The notes under the pieces were generated by a model. That model did not search any database and was not told where the DNA came from. It worked only from the letters and a program-made list of their open reading frames with translations. The translations under genes and the position numbers were made by a program. Positions 17,800-27,274 of a stretch of DNA of 38,956 nt are shown one piece after another. The DNA comes from Bacillota bacterium (GTDB lineage: Bacteria; Bacillota; UBA4882; UBA8346), in contig JAEVYU010000075.1 in assembly GCA_023392595.1 (NCBI GenBank), positions 1-38,956 on the forward strand, given 5' to 3'. Every line of letters starts with the position of its first letter. Position 1 is the stretch's first letter.

Positions 17800-17990
17800 T
17801 TATTCAGTTACTAGGTATTCGTTTCAAGTTACTGGTAATTGCGTGAAAGTTTTCTCATTTGGCCTTCAGGCAAGTTAAATGTTATAAAAGGAATAAATCT
17901 TCGAACCAACCACGAATGATTTAAGACTAATAACTAGTAACTAGTAACCAATAACCAGCAACTAAGTAACAAATACCAGAAAATCAGCCA
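17800..17990. repeat. Palindromic repeat of TTACTAGTTACT / GGTTATTGG units
   Basis: The left arm at about 17806-17842 (CAGTTACTAGGTATTCG, AAGTTACTGGTAATT) and the right arm at about 17930-17982 (ACTAATAACTAGTAACTAGT, CCAATAACCAGC, GTAACAAATACC) are imperfect inverted copies, with about 90 bases between them. The units are the same as at 1466-1600. No ORF. Confidence 0.65.
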
Positions 17991-18015
17991 AAATTAAAAT
18001 TATAGGAATGAACTT

Positions 18016-19923
18016 ATGCCACTCATCCAACTCAACCATTTGAATAAATTTTACGGCGCCACTCCGATACTGCGGGATCTCTCTTTAACGATCCAGCCCG
18101 GTGAAAAATGGGGTTTGGCCGGCCGGAACGGTTGCGGTAAAACCACTTTAATGAAAATCCTCACCGGTGAAGAAGATTATGACAGCGGTGAATTTCATTT
18201 GGCTCAAAATTGCCGGATCGGGTATTTAAAACAAGAACCTGATTTTGACGTTGACGTTACAATCTATGAAGAACTCCGGAATATTTTCCGGGATTTGGAC
18301 CAGTTGCAGCTGGAAATCAATGAATTGCAACAACAAATGTCGGCTTCAGGCCTTTCATCGGACGGGCTTGCCGCCCTCATCGAGGACCACCACAGCTTGA
18401 CCGAAAAATTTGAGCAATTGGGCGGCTATCAAATTGAGGGAAGGATTCAAGGTGTTCTACGAGGACTGGGATTCCCCAAGGAACGGTGGGAGGATCCGGT
18501 TAGGGTCTTAAGTGGCGGTGAGCGGACCAGGGTTTCTCTGGCGAAAATCTTGCTGACGACTCCAGATATTCTTTTTTTGGATGAACCCACCAACTACCTG
18601 GATATTTCGGCTATTGAATGGCTGGAAGAATTTTTGGCCGACTTTAGCGGCGCAGTACTCTTGATCTCCCATGACCGCTTTTTTTTAGATCATGTGGTGA
18701 AGGGAATTTTTGAAATCGAGTTTTGTAAGATCAAACGATACCGGGGTAATTACACTTTTTACCGTGAGCAAAAAGAACTTCAGTTTCAAGCCGATATGAA
18801 GGCCTTTGAACAGCAGGAAAAGGAGTTCTCCCGTCTGGATAAATTCATCCGGGAATCGCGGGCTACCGAAAAAAGCAAACGCAAGGCCCATAGTATCGAG
18901 AAACGTTTATCGAAGGTTGAACGAATCGAGAAACCCCTGGTCAATGATAAGTCGTTAAAAATGAATTTTCAAGAGTCGGTCGCCAGTTCCAGGAGAGTAT
19001 TGGAACTGGAGAATGTCAGCAAGAGCTATAATGGAAAATCGCTTTTCCGGGGCCTCAATTTGATTATCGAAGCCGGAGAGAAAGTAGGTTTAATCGGGCC
19101 AAACGGAGCCGGTAAAACCACTTTACTGCGAATCATCCAAAACCAGGAAGCGCCTGATGAAGGACGGGTCCGGATCGGCTATGAGGTTTACCCCAGCTTT
19201 TTTTCCCAGTTAACGACGGGAGAAGATCTTTCCGGGACGCCTTTCAGCCAAATTATGGAGGCTGCCGATCTTGATAACACCGAAGCTAGAACTATTTTAG
19301 GACGTTTTTTATTCAGTGGGGAGGATGTTTTTAAATCCATGAGCGACCTCAGCGGAGGAGAACGCCGCCGTTTGGGTTTGATTAAGTTGATGCTTTCAAA
19401 GGCCAACTTTTTGATTCTCGACGAGCCCACCAACCATTTGGACCTGGACTCGATTGAAGTAATGGAAGAAGCGCTGGCCTCCTATAGCGGGACTGTTTTG
19501 ATCGTATCCCATGATCGTTCTTTTCTTAATGCGGTGGTTGATCGTTATGCAGCCTTGGTTAACAACACGCTGGAATTTTTCCAGACCTACCAGGATTATG
19601 TTGAGTTTAATCAAAAGTTGAGTCAAGCCGGAGCTAAGGATTGCCAAAAACCCAAGAGCTCCGCCAGTATGCAACGGGAACAAAATAAAGAAACGCAACG
19701 GGATCTGAAACGTAAGCAACGCAATTTAAATCAAATTGAAACCGAAATTGAAAGCCTGGAAGGTCGAAAAAAAGAATTGCTGTCTTTATTAAATAATTTT
19801 GAAGTTCAAACCGATTATATAAAAAGTATGGAATATGGCCAGGAACTCACCGATGTTGAAACAAAATTAGCCGGCCTGTATGAGCAGTGGGAACAGCTTC
19901 AGGAAGAGTTGACCGCTGATTAA
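18016..19923 (+). CDS. ABC-F family ATPase (Uup/YdiF-like)
   Basis: Cytoplasmic protein of 635 residues with two ATP-binding cassettes and no membrane domain. Walker A motifs GRNGCGKTTL (near 36) and GPNGAGKTTL (near 362), signatures LSGGERTRVSL and LSGGERRRLGL, and Walker B FLDEPTNYLD/ILDEPTNHLD are all intact. A charged linker (about 240-320) separates the cassettes, and the C-terminus (about 545-635) is a coiled coil rich in Lys, Glu and Gln, as in Uup and YdiF. ABC-F proteins act on the ribosome in translation; nothing here points specifically to antibiotic resistance. Confidence 0.92.
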   Translation: MPLIQLNHLNKFYGATPILRDLSLTIQPGEKWGLAGRNGCGKTTLMKILTGEEDYDSGEFHLAQNCRIGYLKQEPDFDVDVTIYEELRNIFRDLDQLQLEINELQQQMSASGLSSDGLAALIEDHHSLTEKFEQLGGYQIEGRIQGVLRGLGFPKERWEDPVRVLSGGERTRVSLAKILLTTPDILFLDEPTNYLDISAIEWLEEFLADFSGAVLLISHDRFFLDHVVKGIFEIEFCKIKRYRGNYTFYREQKELQFQADMKAFEQQEKEFSRLDKFIRESRATEKSKRKAHSIEKRLSKVERIEKPLVNDKSLKMNFQESVASSRRVLELENVSKSYNGKSLFRGLNLIIEAGEKVGLIGPNGAGKTTLLRIIQNQEAPDEGRVRIGYEVYPSFFSQLTTGEDLSGTPFSQIMEAADLDNTEARTILGRFLFSGEDVFKSMSDLSGGERRRLGLIKLMLSKANFLILDEPTNHLDLDSIEVMEEALASYSGTVLIVSHDRSFLNAVVDRYAALVNNTLEFFQTYQDYVEFNQKLSQAGAKDCQKPKSSASMQREQNKETQRDLKRKQRNLNQIETEIESLEGRKKELLSLLNNFEVQTDYIKSMEYGQELTDVETKLAGLYEQWEQLQEELTAD

Positions 19924-20014
19924 AGAACTCCGGGTTTCGTATGGATCACGAAGTTTGGATTATTCTCCATAAATTACTGAAAGGAACTCGCAAGCTTTTC
20001 AAGAATAAAGTATT

Positions 20015-20036
20015 TGTTTACAGAATCTGTTTACAG
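20015..20036 (+). promoter_or_regulatory. Direct repeat upstream of lon
   Basis: TGTTTACAG occurs twice at 20015-20023 and 20028-20036, a spacing of 13 bases, about 50 bases before the lon start. It could be an operator or a -35 element; no CIRCE or CtsR heptamer is seen. Confidence 0.3.
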
Positions 20037-20086
20037 GCTTTGAGGTACAGAAGAAATCCGCAATTAAATCCAGGAGGTGGTAGCCA

Positions 20087-22447
20087 GTGTCAAAGTTGGG
20101 AGAAACAGAGGCCGCCCCTTTTAAAGAGTCACTTCCTTTACTACCGTTGCGTGGAATGATTGTTTTTCCGTTTATGGTTGTTCCGCTGGATGTAGGTAGA
20201 GATAAGTCAATCAGTGCTCTTGAAGAGGCTATGATTCATGATCGTTTAATCGTTTTGGCTGCTCAACGCCAGGCGAAGGTCAATGATCCCAATCAGGATG
20301 AGATTTACGAGATGGGGACAATGGCTGAGATCAAGCAGTTGTTAAAATTACCGGACGGAACGATCCGGGTACTGGTTGAAGGTCTGCGCCGGGTACGCAT
20401 TGAACAATATATTCAAGTTGATCCTTATTATTTGGTTCAGCTCTCTGAGGTTGCCGAAATTGAGGAAAAAAATGTTGAAACGGAAGCCTTAATGAGGTCA
20501 ACCCTTTATCAATTCGAGCAATTTATCAAGATGAGCAAAAAGGTTCCCCCCGAGGTTATGGTGTCTGTCAATAATATCGAAGATCCGGGAAGACTGGCCG
20601 ATATCATCGCTTCTCACTTAAGTCTGAAAGTTGAGGACAAACAGCAGATTTTAGAGGCGGTATCCGCCAGAACCAGGTTAGAAACCCTTTGTTCATTTTT
20701 GGTGAAAGAAATCGACATTTTGGAAATGGAACGCAAAATCCATTTACGGGTTCGCAAACAGATGGAGAAAACGCAGAAAGAGTATTATCTGCGTGAACAG
20801 ATGAAGGCTATCCAGAAGGAACTGGGTGATGCCGACGAGCGTACCGCGGAAGTGGAAGAACTCCGTTCCAAACTGGCCAAGTTGACCCTGCCCCAGGAGG
20901 CGGAGGAAAAAACCTTAAAAGAAATCGATCGCTTGTCCAAAATGCCTCCCATGTCCGCAGAGGCTGTGGTGGTCCGCAACTATATCGATTGGCTCCTGGC
21001 GTTGCCCTGGAACACGGAAACCGAGGATTGCCTGGATGTGAATGCGGCCGAAAAGATATTGAACGAAGATCATTATGGACTGGAGAAAGTGAAAGAAAGG
21101 ATCCTGGAATATTTGGCGGTCTGCCAATTGACCAAGAAATTAAAAGGACCGATTCTTTGCTTGATAGGGCCTCCCGGTGTCGGTAAAACCTCACTGGCCA
21201 AATCCGTTGCCAGAGCTCTCAACCGCAAGTTTGTCCGGTTTTCTTTGGGCGGAGTCCGGGACGAAGCGGAAATCAGAGGCCACCGGCGCACCTATGTCGG
21301 GGCTATGCCCGGAAAAATCATTCAAATCATGAAACAGGCCGGTTCGAAAAATCCGGTCATTCTATTGGATGAGATCGACAAAATGAGCGCCGATTTCCGT
21401 GGCGACCCCTCGGCAGCTTTATTGGAAGTACTGGATCCTGAGCAAAATTGCGCTTTTGGAGATCATTATTTGGAAGTAACCTTTGATCTTTCCAAAGTAC
21501 TCTTTATAACAACCGCTAATACTTACCATAATATTCCCCGGCCGCTCCTTGACCGAATGGAGATTATCAGTATTGCGGGGTATACCGAAGAAGAAAAACT
21601 GGAGATCGCCAAACGGCATTTATTGCCTAAACAGGCCAAGGATCACGGGATGGAGGATCAGGATCTGATCGTTCCCGAGACCATGCTGCGGCAAATTATC
21701 AATGGTTACACCCGGGAATCGGGAGTCCGGAGTTTGGAACGGCAGCTGGCAGCTGTTTGCCGGAAAGCGGCCCGGGAGATCGTTCAAACTTCCAAAAAGC
21801 CGGTGCGGATCAATAAAAATACCTTGCAGAAATTTTTAGGCGCTGTCAAATACCGGCACAGTTTGGCCGAAGAAACCGACCAGATCGGAATCGCTACCGG
21901 TCTTGCCTGGACCGAAGTGGGCGGTGAGATCTTATCGATCGAAGTTACCCTGGTGAGAGGGAAAGGGCAGCTGATCCTTACTGGAAAGTTAGGCGAGGTA
22001 ATGCGGGAATCAGCCCAGGCCGCATTCAGTTATATCCGTTCCCGCGCCAAGGAATTGGGAATTGAAGAGGATTTTAACGAACATTTTGATATTCATATTC
22101 ATATTCCGGAAGGGGCGATCCCCAAAGATGGCCCTTCAGCCGGTATTACCATTGCCACGGCCATTGTTTCGGCTTTAACCGGGCAGCCGGTCCGGAAAGA
22201 TGTGGCCATGACCGGTGAAATTACCTTACGTGGCCGGGTATTGCCCATCGGCGGGCTTAAGGAAAAAATTCTGGCCGCTCATCGCAGCGGTATCAAGAGA
22301 ATCCTTATCCCCAAAGAAAACGAGAAGGATCTGGAGGAACTGCCGGATAATGTGGCCCGCAAGGTGACGATTGTGACGGTGGAATCCATGGATGAAGTTT
22401 GGCGGGAAGCCTTAATATCGAAGATGTCCATCGTTTCGGCGGGCTAA
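20087..22447 (+). CDS. lon: ATP-dependent protease La, LonA type
   Basis: Processive AAA+ serine protease that degrades damaged and regulatory proteins. The 786 residues contain the N-terminal substrate domain (PLLPLRGMIVFPFM onward, about 1-210), the ATPase with Walker A GPPGVGKTSLAKS near 354 and Walker B ILLDEIDKM, and the protease domain with the Ser-Lys dyad: S684 in KDGPSAG and K727 in GGLKEK. It is the soluble LonA form, with no membrane segment. The start is GTG after a perfect AGGAGGTGG site. A strong terminator follows. Confidence 0.97.
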   Translation: MSKLGETEAAPFKESLPLLPLRGMIVFPFMVVPLDVGRDKSISALEEAMIHDRLIVLAAQRQAKVNDPNQDEIYEMGTMAEIKQLLKLPDGTIRVLVEGLRRVRIEQYIQVDPYYLVQLSEVAEIEEKNVETEALMRSTLYQFEQFIKMSKKVPPEVMVSVNNIEDPGRLADIIASHLSLKVEDKQQILEAVSARTRLETLCSFLVKEIDILEMERKIHLRVRKQMEKTQKEYYLREQMKAIQKELGDADERTAEVEELRSKLAKLTLPQEAEEKTLKEIDRLSKMPPMSAEAVVVRNYIDWLLALPWNTETEDCLDVNAAEKILNEDHYGLEKVKERILEYLAVCQLTKKLKGPILCLIGPPGVGKTSLAKSVARALNRKFVRFSLGGVRDEAEIRGHRRTYVGAMPGKIIQIMKQAGSKNPVILLDEIDKMSADFRGDPSAALLEVLDPEQNCAFGDHYLEVTFDLSKVLFITTANTYHNIPRPLLDRMEIISIAGYTEEEKLEIAKRHLLPKQAKDHGMEDQDLIVPETMLRQIINGYTRESGVRSLERQLAAVCRKAAREIVQTSKKPVRINKNTLQKFLGAVKYRHSLAEETDQIGIATGLAWTEVGGEILSIEVTLVRGKGQLILTGKLGEVMRESAQAAFSYIRSRAKELGIEEDFNEHFDIHIHIPEGAIPKDGPSAGITIATAIVSALTGQPVRKDVAMTGEITLRGRVLPIGGLKEKILAAHRSGIKRILIPKENEKDLEELPDNVARKVTIVTVESMDEVWREALISKMSIVSAG

Positions 22448-22462
22448 TCGGAGTTTTCATGG

Positions 22463-22504
22463 AGCAGGCTTCATTGGATTTTTCAATGAAGTCTGCTTTT
22501 TTTT
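22463..22504 (+). terminator. Rho-independent terminator after lon
   Basis: AGCAGGCTTCATTG (22463-22476) pairs with CAATGAAGTCTGCT (22484-22497) with one wobble, followed by eight Ts. Confidence 0.92.
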
Positions 22505-22545
22505 ATGTTACAATAGAACAAGAAAAATAAGAAGGATGGATTATT

Positions 22546-24903
22546 TTGTTGGAACGGACTTTACGGGTTTTAGAATATCAAAAAATCATCGACAAACTGT
22601 CATCTTATGCCACTTCCACGCTTGGCAAGGAACTAGCCGGGGGGCTGCTGCCTTCTACGGACCCGGTCCGGATCGAGGAAGGCCTTCAGGTTACTTCGGA
22701 AGCGGTGCAGGTCTTAGTGAAAGCCGAGCGCCCACCCCTGGGCGGCGTCTTTGATATCAGGCCCCAGATCAAGAAAGCTTCCATTAATGGGATACTGGCG
22801 CCCTCAGAGTTGCTGGAAGTGGGCGCTACGCTAAGGGCGTCCCGGCTAATGCGGGAATTTCTAATGGAGAAGGCGGATGAGCTTCAACTATTGCCGGAAT
22901 GGGGCGGCAGGCTTGGAAGTTTTCCGGTGCTGGAAAGGGAAATCGACCGTTGTATCGGACCGGGCGGGGAGATCTTGGACGGCGCCAGCGCCACCCTCCA
23001 TGGCTTGCGTTCCCAAATGAAGGTTTTGCAGGGGCGAATCCGGGATAAACTGGACGGGATCATCCGCGCCAGCGATAATGTAAAATATCTCCAGGAATTG
23101 ATTGTGACCATGCGGAACGACCGCTATGTAATCCCGGTGAAACAGGAATACCGCGGACTGTTCCCAGGGATTGTCCATGATCAATCGGCTAGCGGGGCGA
23201 CGCTTTTCATTGAACCCATGAGCGTGGTGGAAATCAATAATCAGCTAAGGATCGTCGAGACCCAGGAGAGCGAGGAGATTCAGCGTATTCTGAGCGACCT
23301 CTCCGGAAGGGTCCGGGATGCTGGCGTATCCCTGCAGAGCAGTATGGAAATTCTGGCCCGTTTGGACTTGGCCTTTGCCAAAGGGCAATATAGTTTGGCC
23401 ATTGACGGGATCCGTCCGGCGCTGAATCTGGAATCGAAACTGGATTTACACAACGCCAGACACCCCCTGCTGGCTGGAAAAGTAGTTCCCACCAGCGTTT
23501 CATTGGGTAAAACTTTTGACACCCTGGTGATCACCGGCCCCAACACCGGGGGCAAAACAGTGACTTTAAAAACCATCGGACTGTTGACCCTGATGGCCCA
23601 GGCCGGGTTGCATATTCCGGCTGCCGCCGGTTCGGAAATCGCGGTTTTTGACAAAATATTTTGCGATATTGGCGATGAACAAAGTATTGAACAGAGTTTA
23701 TCGACCTTTTCCTCCCATTTGACCCAAATTGTCAAGATTATTGAAGGCGCTGGGGATAGCCATTGCCTGGTGTTGCTGGATGAATTGGGGGCCGGTACGG
23801 ACCCGGCGGAGGGCGCGGCTTTGGCCATGAGCATATTGACTCATTTGCATCAATTGAATGTCAGAACCGTAGCCACCACCCATTATAGTGAATTAAAGGC
23901 ATTTGCCTATCAGACGCCGGGGATCGAGAATGCCTCGGTGGAATTTGACATCCAAACTTTAAAGCCAACCTATCATTTATTAATCGGGGTTCCCGGAAGC
24001 AGTCAAGCCTTTGAAATCGCATCCAAACTGGGTTTGTCCGGTCCAATCATCGAAAGGGCCCGCAGTCTGATTTCGGCCGCCACCATGAAAGTGGAAGAGA
24101 TGTTGCGCCAAATCGAGATAGACCGCAAGAAGGCCCGCGAAGACAGGCAAATAACCACTGAAGCCCGTTTGAAGGGCGAGCAGTTTAAAACCCAATATGA
24201 ATCGGAACTGGAAAAGTTAAAGCGTGAAAAAGCGGAATTATTAAGACAGGCCAAGGCCGAAGCTCGTGAAATTCTTCTGGAAGCAAGACGTGAGAGTGAA
24301 AACTTGTTGCGGAGGTTGCGCGAGGGACGACATGAAGAGCTTCCGGCCATTGCTAACGAGGCCCGAAGCAAGATATCGGAAAAACTCGGGCGTTTGGAAG
24401 AGAAAACCTCGGAATCGGAAAAAGGCCTGGCGGTGAATGGGGCTGAGCTTAAGAATGGCCAGAAAGTCCGGGCGGTCTCTTTGGGCCAAGTCGGCACTAT
24501 TACCGACATCGGCAGCGACGGCGCCCAGGTTCAACTGGGCATCATCAAAGTGAATTTGCCATTTCATGATTTGGAGCTGGTGGAGGAAGAAAAAGTTCAG
24601 GTGAAACAGCGCCCGAAAACCAGCGGCGCAACTGGCCTGGAGACTGCCAAGAACATCTCGGCGGAACTGAGTTTGCGGGGCATGACTGTGGATGAAGCCC
24701 TTTATGAACTGGAGAAATATTTGGATAAGGCTATTATGGCGGGACTCCTGCGTTTCAGGGTTGTCCACGGCAAAGGAACCGGGGCTTTACGGATCGCGGT
24801 GCAACAGTATTTACGGGAGAATCCGATGGTAAAAACCTCTTATATCGCCGAACAAAACGAAGGCGGCATGGGGGCCACCGTGGTGGAACTCAAGAGAGGG
24901 TAA
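22546..24903 (+). CDS. mutS2: Endonuclease MutS2 (RqcU)
   Basis: A 785-residue MutS-like ATPase with a C-terminal Smr nuclease domain; in Firmicutes it limits recombination and rescues collided ribosomes. The core shows Walker A GPNTGGKTVTLK near 327, Walker B LVLLDELGAGTDP and the THYSELKAFA switch. A long coiled coil (about 515-620) leads to a KOW-like segment (LGQVGTITDI) and the Smr domain, with LSLRGMT in place of the common LDLRG and an intact HGKGTGALR. Translation starts at TTG 22546 or the adjacent TTG 22549, after AAGGATGG. No terminator is seen after it. Confidence 0.95.
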   Translation: MLERTLRVLEYQKIIDKLSSYATSTLGKELAGGLLPSTDPVRIEEGLQVTSEAVQVLVKAERPPLGGVFDIRPQIKKASINGILAPSELLEVGATLRASRLMREFLMEKADELQLLPEWGGRLGSFPVLEREIDRCIGPGGEILDGASATLHGLRSQMKVLQGRIRDKLDGIIRASDNVKYLQELIVTMRNDRYVIPVKQEYRGLFPGIVHDQSASGATLFIEPMSVVEINNQLRIVETQESEEIQRILSDLSGRVRDAGVSLQSSMEILARLDLAFAKGQYSLAIDGIRPALNLESKLDLHNARHPLLAGKVVPTSVSLGKTFDTLVITGPNTGGKTVTLKTIGLLTLMAQAGLHIPAAAGSEIAVFDKIFCDIGDEQSIEQSLSTFSSHLTQIVKIIEGAGDSHCLVLLDELGAGTDPAEGAALAMSILTHLHQLNVRTVATTHYSELKAFAYQTPGIENASVEFDIQTLKPTYHLLIGVPGSSQAFEIASKLGLSGPIIERARSLISAATMKVEEMLRQIEIDRKKAREDRQITTEARLKGEQFKTQYESELEKLKREKAELLRQAKAEAREILLEARRESENLLRRLREGRHEELPAIANEARSKISEKLGRLEEKTSESEKGLAVNGAELKNGQKVRAVSLGQVGTITDIGSDGAQVQLGIIKVNLPFHDLELVEEEKVQVKQRPKTSGATGLETAKNISAELSLRGMTVDEALYELEKYLDKAIMAGLLRFRVVHGKGTGALRIAVQQYLRENPMVKTSYIAEQNEGGMGATVVELKRG

Positions 24904-25014
24904 GGTTCGTCTATAAGGCATTTTAAAATCAAAAAGAAATCCAATATATAGCATCCAACATATTGATTTCATCCTGGAAACTACTACGAGGTCTATAAAA
25001 TCAATTCTCCCGCC

Positions 25015-25075
25015 AAGGCGCAAAGACGCAGAGAAAAGACAAAAACATCGTTGGAAAAAACTCTGCGCCGCGGCG
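25015..25075. repeat. CGCCAAGGCGCAAAGACGCAGAG-type dispersed repeat
   Basis: CGCCAAGGCGCAAAGACGCA at about 25012-25031 and the inverse ACTCTGCGCCGCGGCGCC near 25060-25077 form imperfect arms around a short A-rich loop. The unit belongs to a class of CGCAAAGACGC intergenic repeats I recall from many bacterial genomes. No ORF. Confidence 0.55.
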
Positions 25076-25156
25076 CCAGTGTGATGACTACCTAATGAAC
25101 GGAACCGTGATATCGGGGTTCAAATCTTCCCAAAAAGACAAAAGAATGATTTCCGT

Positions 25157-25240
25157 GACAGAATAAATGCATCGGATGAGGGAAAGAATTATTTTTATGA
25201 CGGAATGAATTCACTGAACGACGGAAAGAATTCCGGTTTT
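25157..25240 (+). repeat. Imperfect tandem pair with a period of about 41 bases
   Basis: TGACAGAATAAATGCATCGG at 25157 is echoed by TGACGGAATGAATTCACTGA at 25198, and each copy ends in GGAAAGAATT. Both copies lie in the gene-free stretch 24904-25317. Confidence 0.5.
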
Positions 25241-25280
25241 CCCAAGGTTTAGGACGGCAAAAAATAGGCAACCCGTAATC

Positions 25281-25306
25281 CCTCGCCCGTGAAACGGGAG
25301 AGGGTC
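25281..25306. repeat. Short perfect-arm palindrome CCCTC-CCCGT / ACGGG-GAGGG
   Basis: CCCTCGCCCGT pairs with ACGGGAGAGGG (one mismatch) around a short loop, within the repeat-rich space before the Spo0E-like gene. It may act as a terminator or be a REP-like repeat. Confidence 0.5.
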
Positions 25307-25317
25307 GCTGCTTTGAA

Positions 25318-25509
25318 TTAGGCCCGTAATGGCTGCAATAAATAATAGCGGTTTAAGAGCTGATCCAATTCTCTGCTGACTGCTAATATTTCCGGATCAA
25401 TGCAGTGTTTTTCATTCCAGAGTTGATACATCCGGTTCCGGTAGATATGGATTTGTTGTTGAACTTCAGATAAGGTTTCGCAATGAATCGTTTCCGTTTT
25501 ATTTTTCAT
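25318..25509 (-). CDS. Spo0E-like aspartyl-phosphate phosphatase
   Basis: A 63-residue protein with the family signature SRELDQLLNRYY at residues 45-56, after a predicted helix rich in Gln. Members of this family dephosphorylate Spo0A~P and delay sporulation. ATG 25509 is chosen because a CAGGGT site stands 8 bases before it; an in-frame ATG at 25527 has none. It follows the MFS gene on the same strand after about 250 bases, so it is probably transcribed separately. Target specificity cannot be read from the sequence. Confidence 0.85.
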   Translation of the reverse strand: MKNKTETIHCETLSEVQQQIHIYRNRMYQLWNEKHCIDPEILAVSRELDQLLNRYYLLQPLRA

Positions 25510-25527
25510 TTGGTTTACCCTGAACAT

Positions 25528-25776
25528 TCATCAGATTGAGAAAGAATAGATTTATTTCCATAATATGCTATAGATGTGTTGTTTTAGTGAGAAATTTATA
25601 AACAAGTTGTTAAGATATTGAAAACCACCTCGATATTTATCACTATTATAAATATTTGATGAAATATAAATTTTCTATTGTTTTGATGAAAGTAATCCCT
25701 GTTATGGTGGAGGTCATTGGCAAGATGCGGCTTATGCTTTCTGGGAATCTTTGTTTTGCATGATGGAATGGGGAAG
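25528..25776. other. AT-rich intergenic stretch
   Basis: Between the Spo0E-like gene and the MFS gene. I see no convincing ORF; a 70-codon minus-strand frame here has no family features and poor composition. The promoter of the Spo0E-like gene should be in this stretch. Confidence 0.4.
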
Positions 25777-27048
25777 TCAAGATTGAATGGGGCAGTGTTT
25801 TTTTTCAAGCAGACTGACGGTATACATTAAAATCCCCGCTGCGACAGAGATAAAGAAAACGAGTATCCAGACCGCATCCATTCCGTGTCCGGTAATATAT
25901 TTCCCCATCAGCAGCGGCCCCAGGCAACTGCCGGTACCTTGACATAGAGTCTGTAAGGCGGTGAAACGAGCCCGGTGGCTGATAGGCGCGTGACAGGCGA
26001 TATAGGTTCCGTTGTTGGTGGCGGTTAATACTTCCCCAACCGACCAAATAATCGTACCGATGATGAATCCAAAAAGGCTTTGGGTGAAAAAATACAATCC
26101 GAAACCGCAGCCGTATAAAAGCCCGGCCAGGGCAATACACTCCAGGGAGCGCATTTTCCGGGTCAGCCAAACGATAACCGTGGAGCAAAATACCACCACC
26201 AAAGCATTCACCATTTCCAGGGTTCCGAAAAAAGCAGGCCCGGATAGGCCGAATTTATGGGCCAGATCCAGCGATACGGTAAAAGAATGTTGATTGTAGA
26301 TGAAGCTGTAAACCGTGAGCAATAAGATCATGGCGCTTAAATAAGGACGCCGCCCCATGACCTGTAAAAAAGAACCTTCCTCGGCCCGTTCGTCGGGATG
26401 AATGAAATCCGCTTCCGGAATTGCGGCCGCCTTTGGAGTCTGCTTGAAAGAAAAATCTTCTTTTACCATCACTTGAACCAAAGCCACCGCAATCAATGTG
26501 GTCAATGCATCCCCGATAAAGAGCCAGTGGATATGGGCATGGAATAAAAACCCAGCCATCATCGGCCCGATGGCGTACCCGAGGTTGATGCCCAGATAGG
26601 TTAGGGAAAAGGCAATCCGTCGGTTTGCAGCATCCGTTAAATCAGCCGTTAAAGCATTGGTGGCAGGTTTGACAGTTCCGTTAAAAATGCTGGATCCGAT
26701 TAAAAGCCAGGGAAGCCAGTGAATATCCTGAATAAAGGCGCAAGACAGGATGAATAACGCCGATACCGTTTGCGCGGTAATCAGGATCGCTTTCCGGCCG
26801 ACATGATCAGCCAGTTTACCCCCGATCACCACCCCGGGCATTTGGACTAGTAAGGATATCATGACAAAAAAACCGGCCTGGTCCGATTTCATCCCCAATT
26901 TTTCCGATAACATCAATGTTAAAAAAGGCGTCACAAAGTTTCCGGCGGAATTGATGATTTGGGCTAGAAAAAGAGCATAAATCCCCCGGGGTAAACCTGC
27001 ATATGGCGACAGGAAAGGGGGAATATAAAAATTCGTCTTCCGTTGCAT
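25777..27048 (-). CDS. Major facilitator superfamily transporter
   Basis: A 423-residue, strongly hydrophobic protein with about 12 spans. The MFS motif A is seen as GGKLADHVGRKAIL between spans 2 and 3, and a motif-C-like stretch YLGINLGYAIGPMMAG lies in span 5, typical of drug/H+ antiporters such as the MdtH/YfcJ-like group. The start at ATG 27048 follows GGGAG; an upstream in-frame TTG at 27060 overlaps that site. It is divergent from the alpha/beta hydrolase. The substrate is unknown. Confidence 0.87.
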   Translation of the reverse strand: MQRKTNFYIPPFLSPYAGLPRGIYALFLAQIINSAGNFVTPFLTLMLSEKLGMKSDQAGFFVMISLLVQMPGVVIGGKLADHVGRKAILITAQTVSALFILSCAFIQDIHWLPWLLIGSSIFNGTVKPATNALTADLTDAANRRIAFSLTYLGINLGYAIGPMMAGFLFHAHIHWLFIGDALTTLIAVALVQVMVKEDFSFKQTPKAAAIPEADFIHPDERAEEGSFLQVMGRRPYLSAMILLLTVYSFIYNQHSFTVSLDLAHKFGLSGPAFFGTLEMVNALVVVFCSTVIVWLTRKMRSLECIALAGLLYGCGFGLYFFTQSLFGFIIGTIIWSVGEVLTATNNGTYIACHAPISHRARFTALQTLCQGTGSCLGPLLMGKYITGHGMDAVWILVFFISVAAGILMYTVSLLEKKHCPIQS

Positions 27049-27274
27049 GGGAGCTCCCAATAATGAAATTAAGTAGACTTTAAGTAATTGGCTTTTTTTG
27101 GGAAAAACCCTGCAAATTTATAGAATTTTAATGAACAAGAAAACCGCATGGGAGAGAACGGCGATTTTAGAGGTGAGGCAGGGATTTCGGCAACCATTGG
27201 CGAAAATTACCCTCTTGATTGGAAACATGAATCCGTGTTTCAGTCATTTTTTGTTGAACTGGGAGGTTATATCA

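Noticed and set aside
18016..19923. Antibiotic-resistance ABC-F gene
   Set aside because: The linker and C-terminal coiled coil resemble housekeeping Uup/YdiF types; no resistance-type signature or context.
19941..20159. 72-codon plus-strand frame between the ABC-F gene and lon
   Set aside because: It runs over the lon ribosome binding site and start in another frame and has no site of its own.
25157..25240. CRISPR-like repeat array
   Set aside because: Only two imperfect units without distinct spacers, and no cas genes.
25596..25808. 70-codon minus-strand frame beside the MFS gene
   Set aside because: Overlaps the MFS end, has no family pattern and lacks a ribosome binding site.
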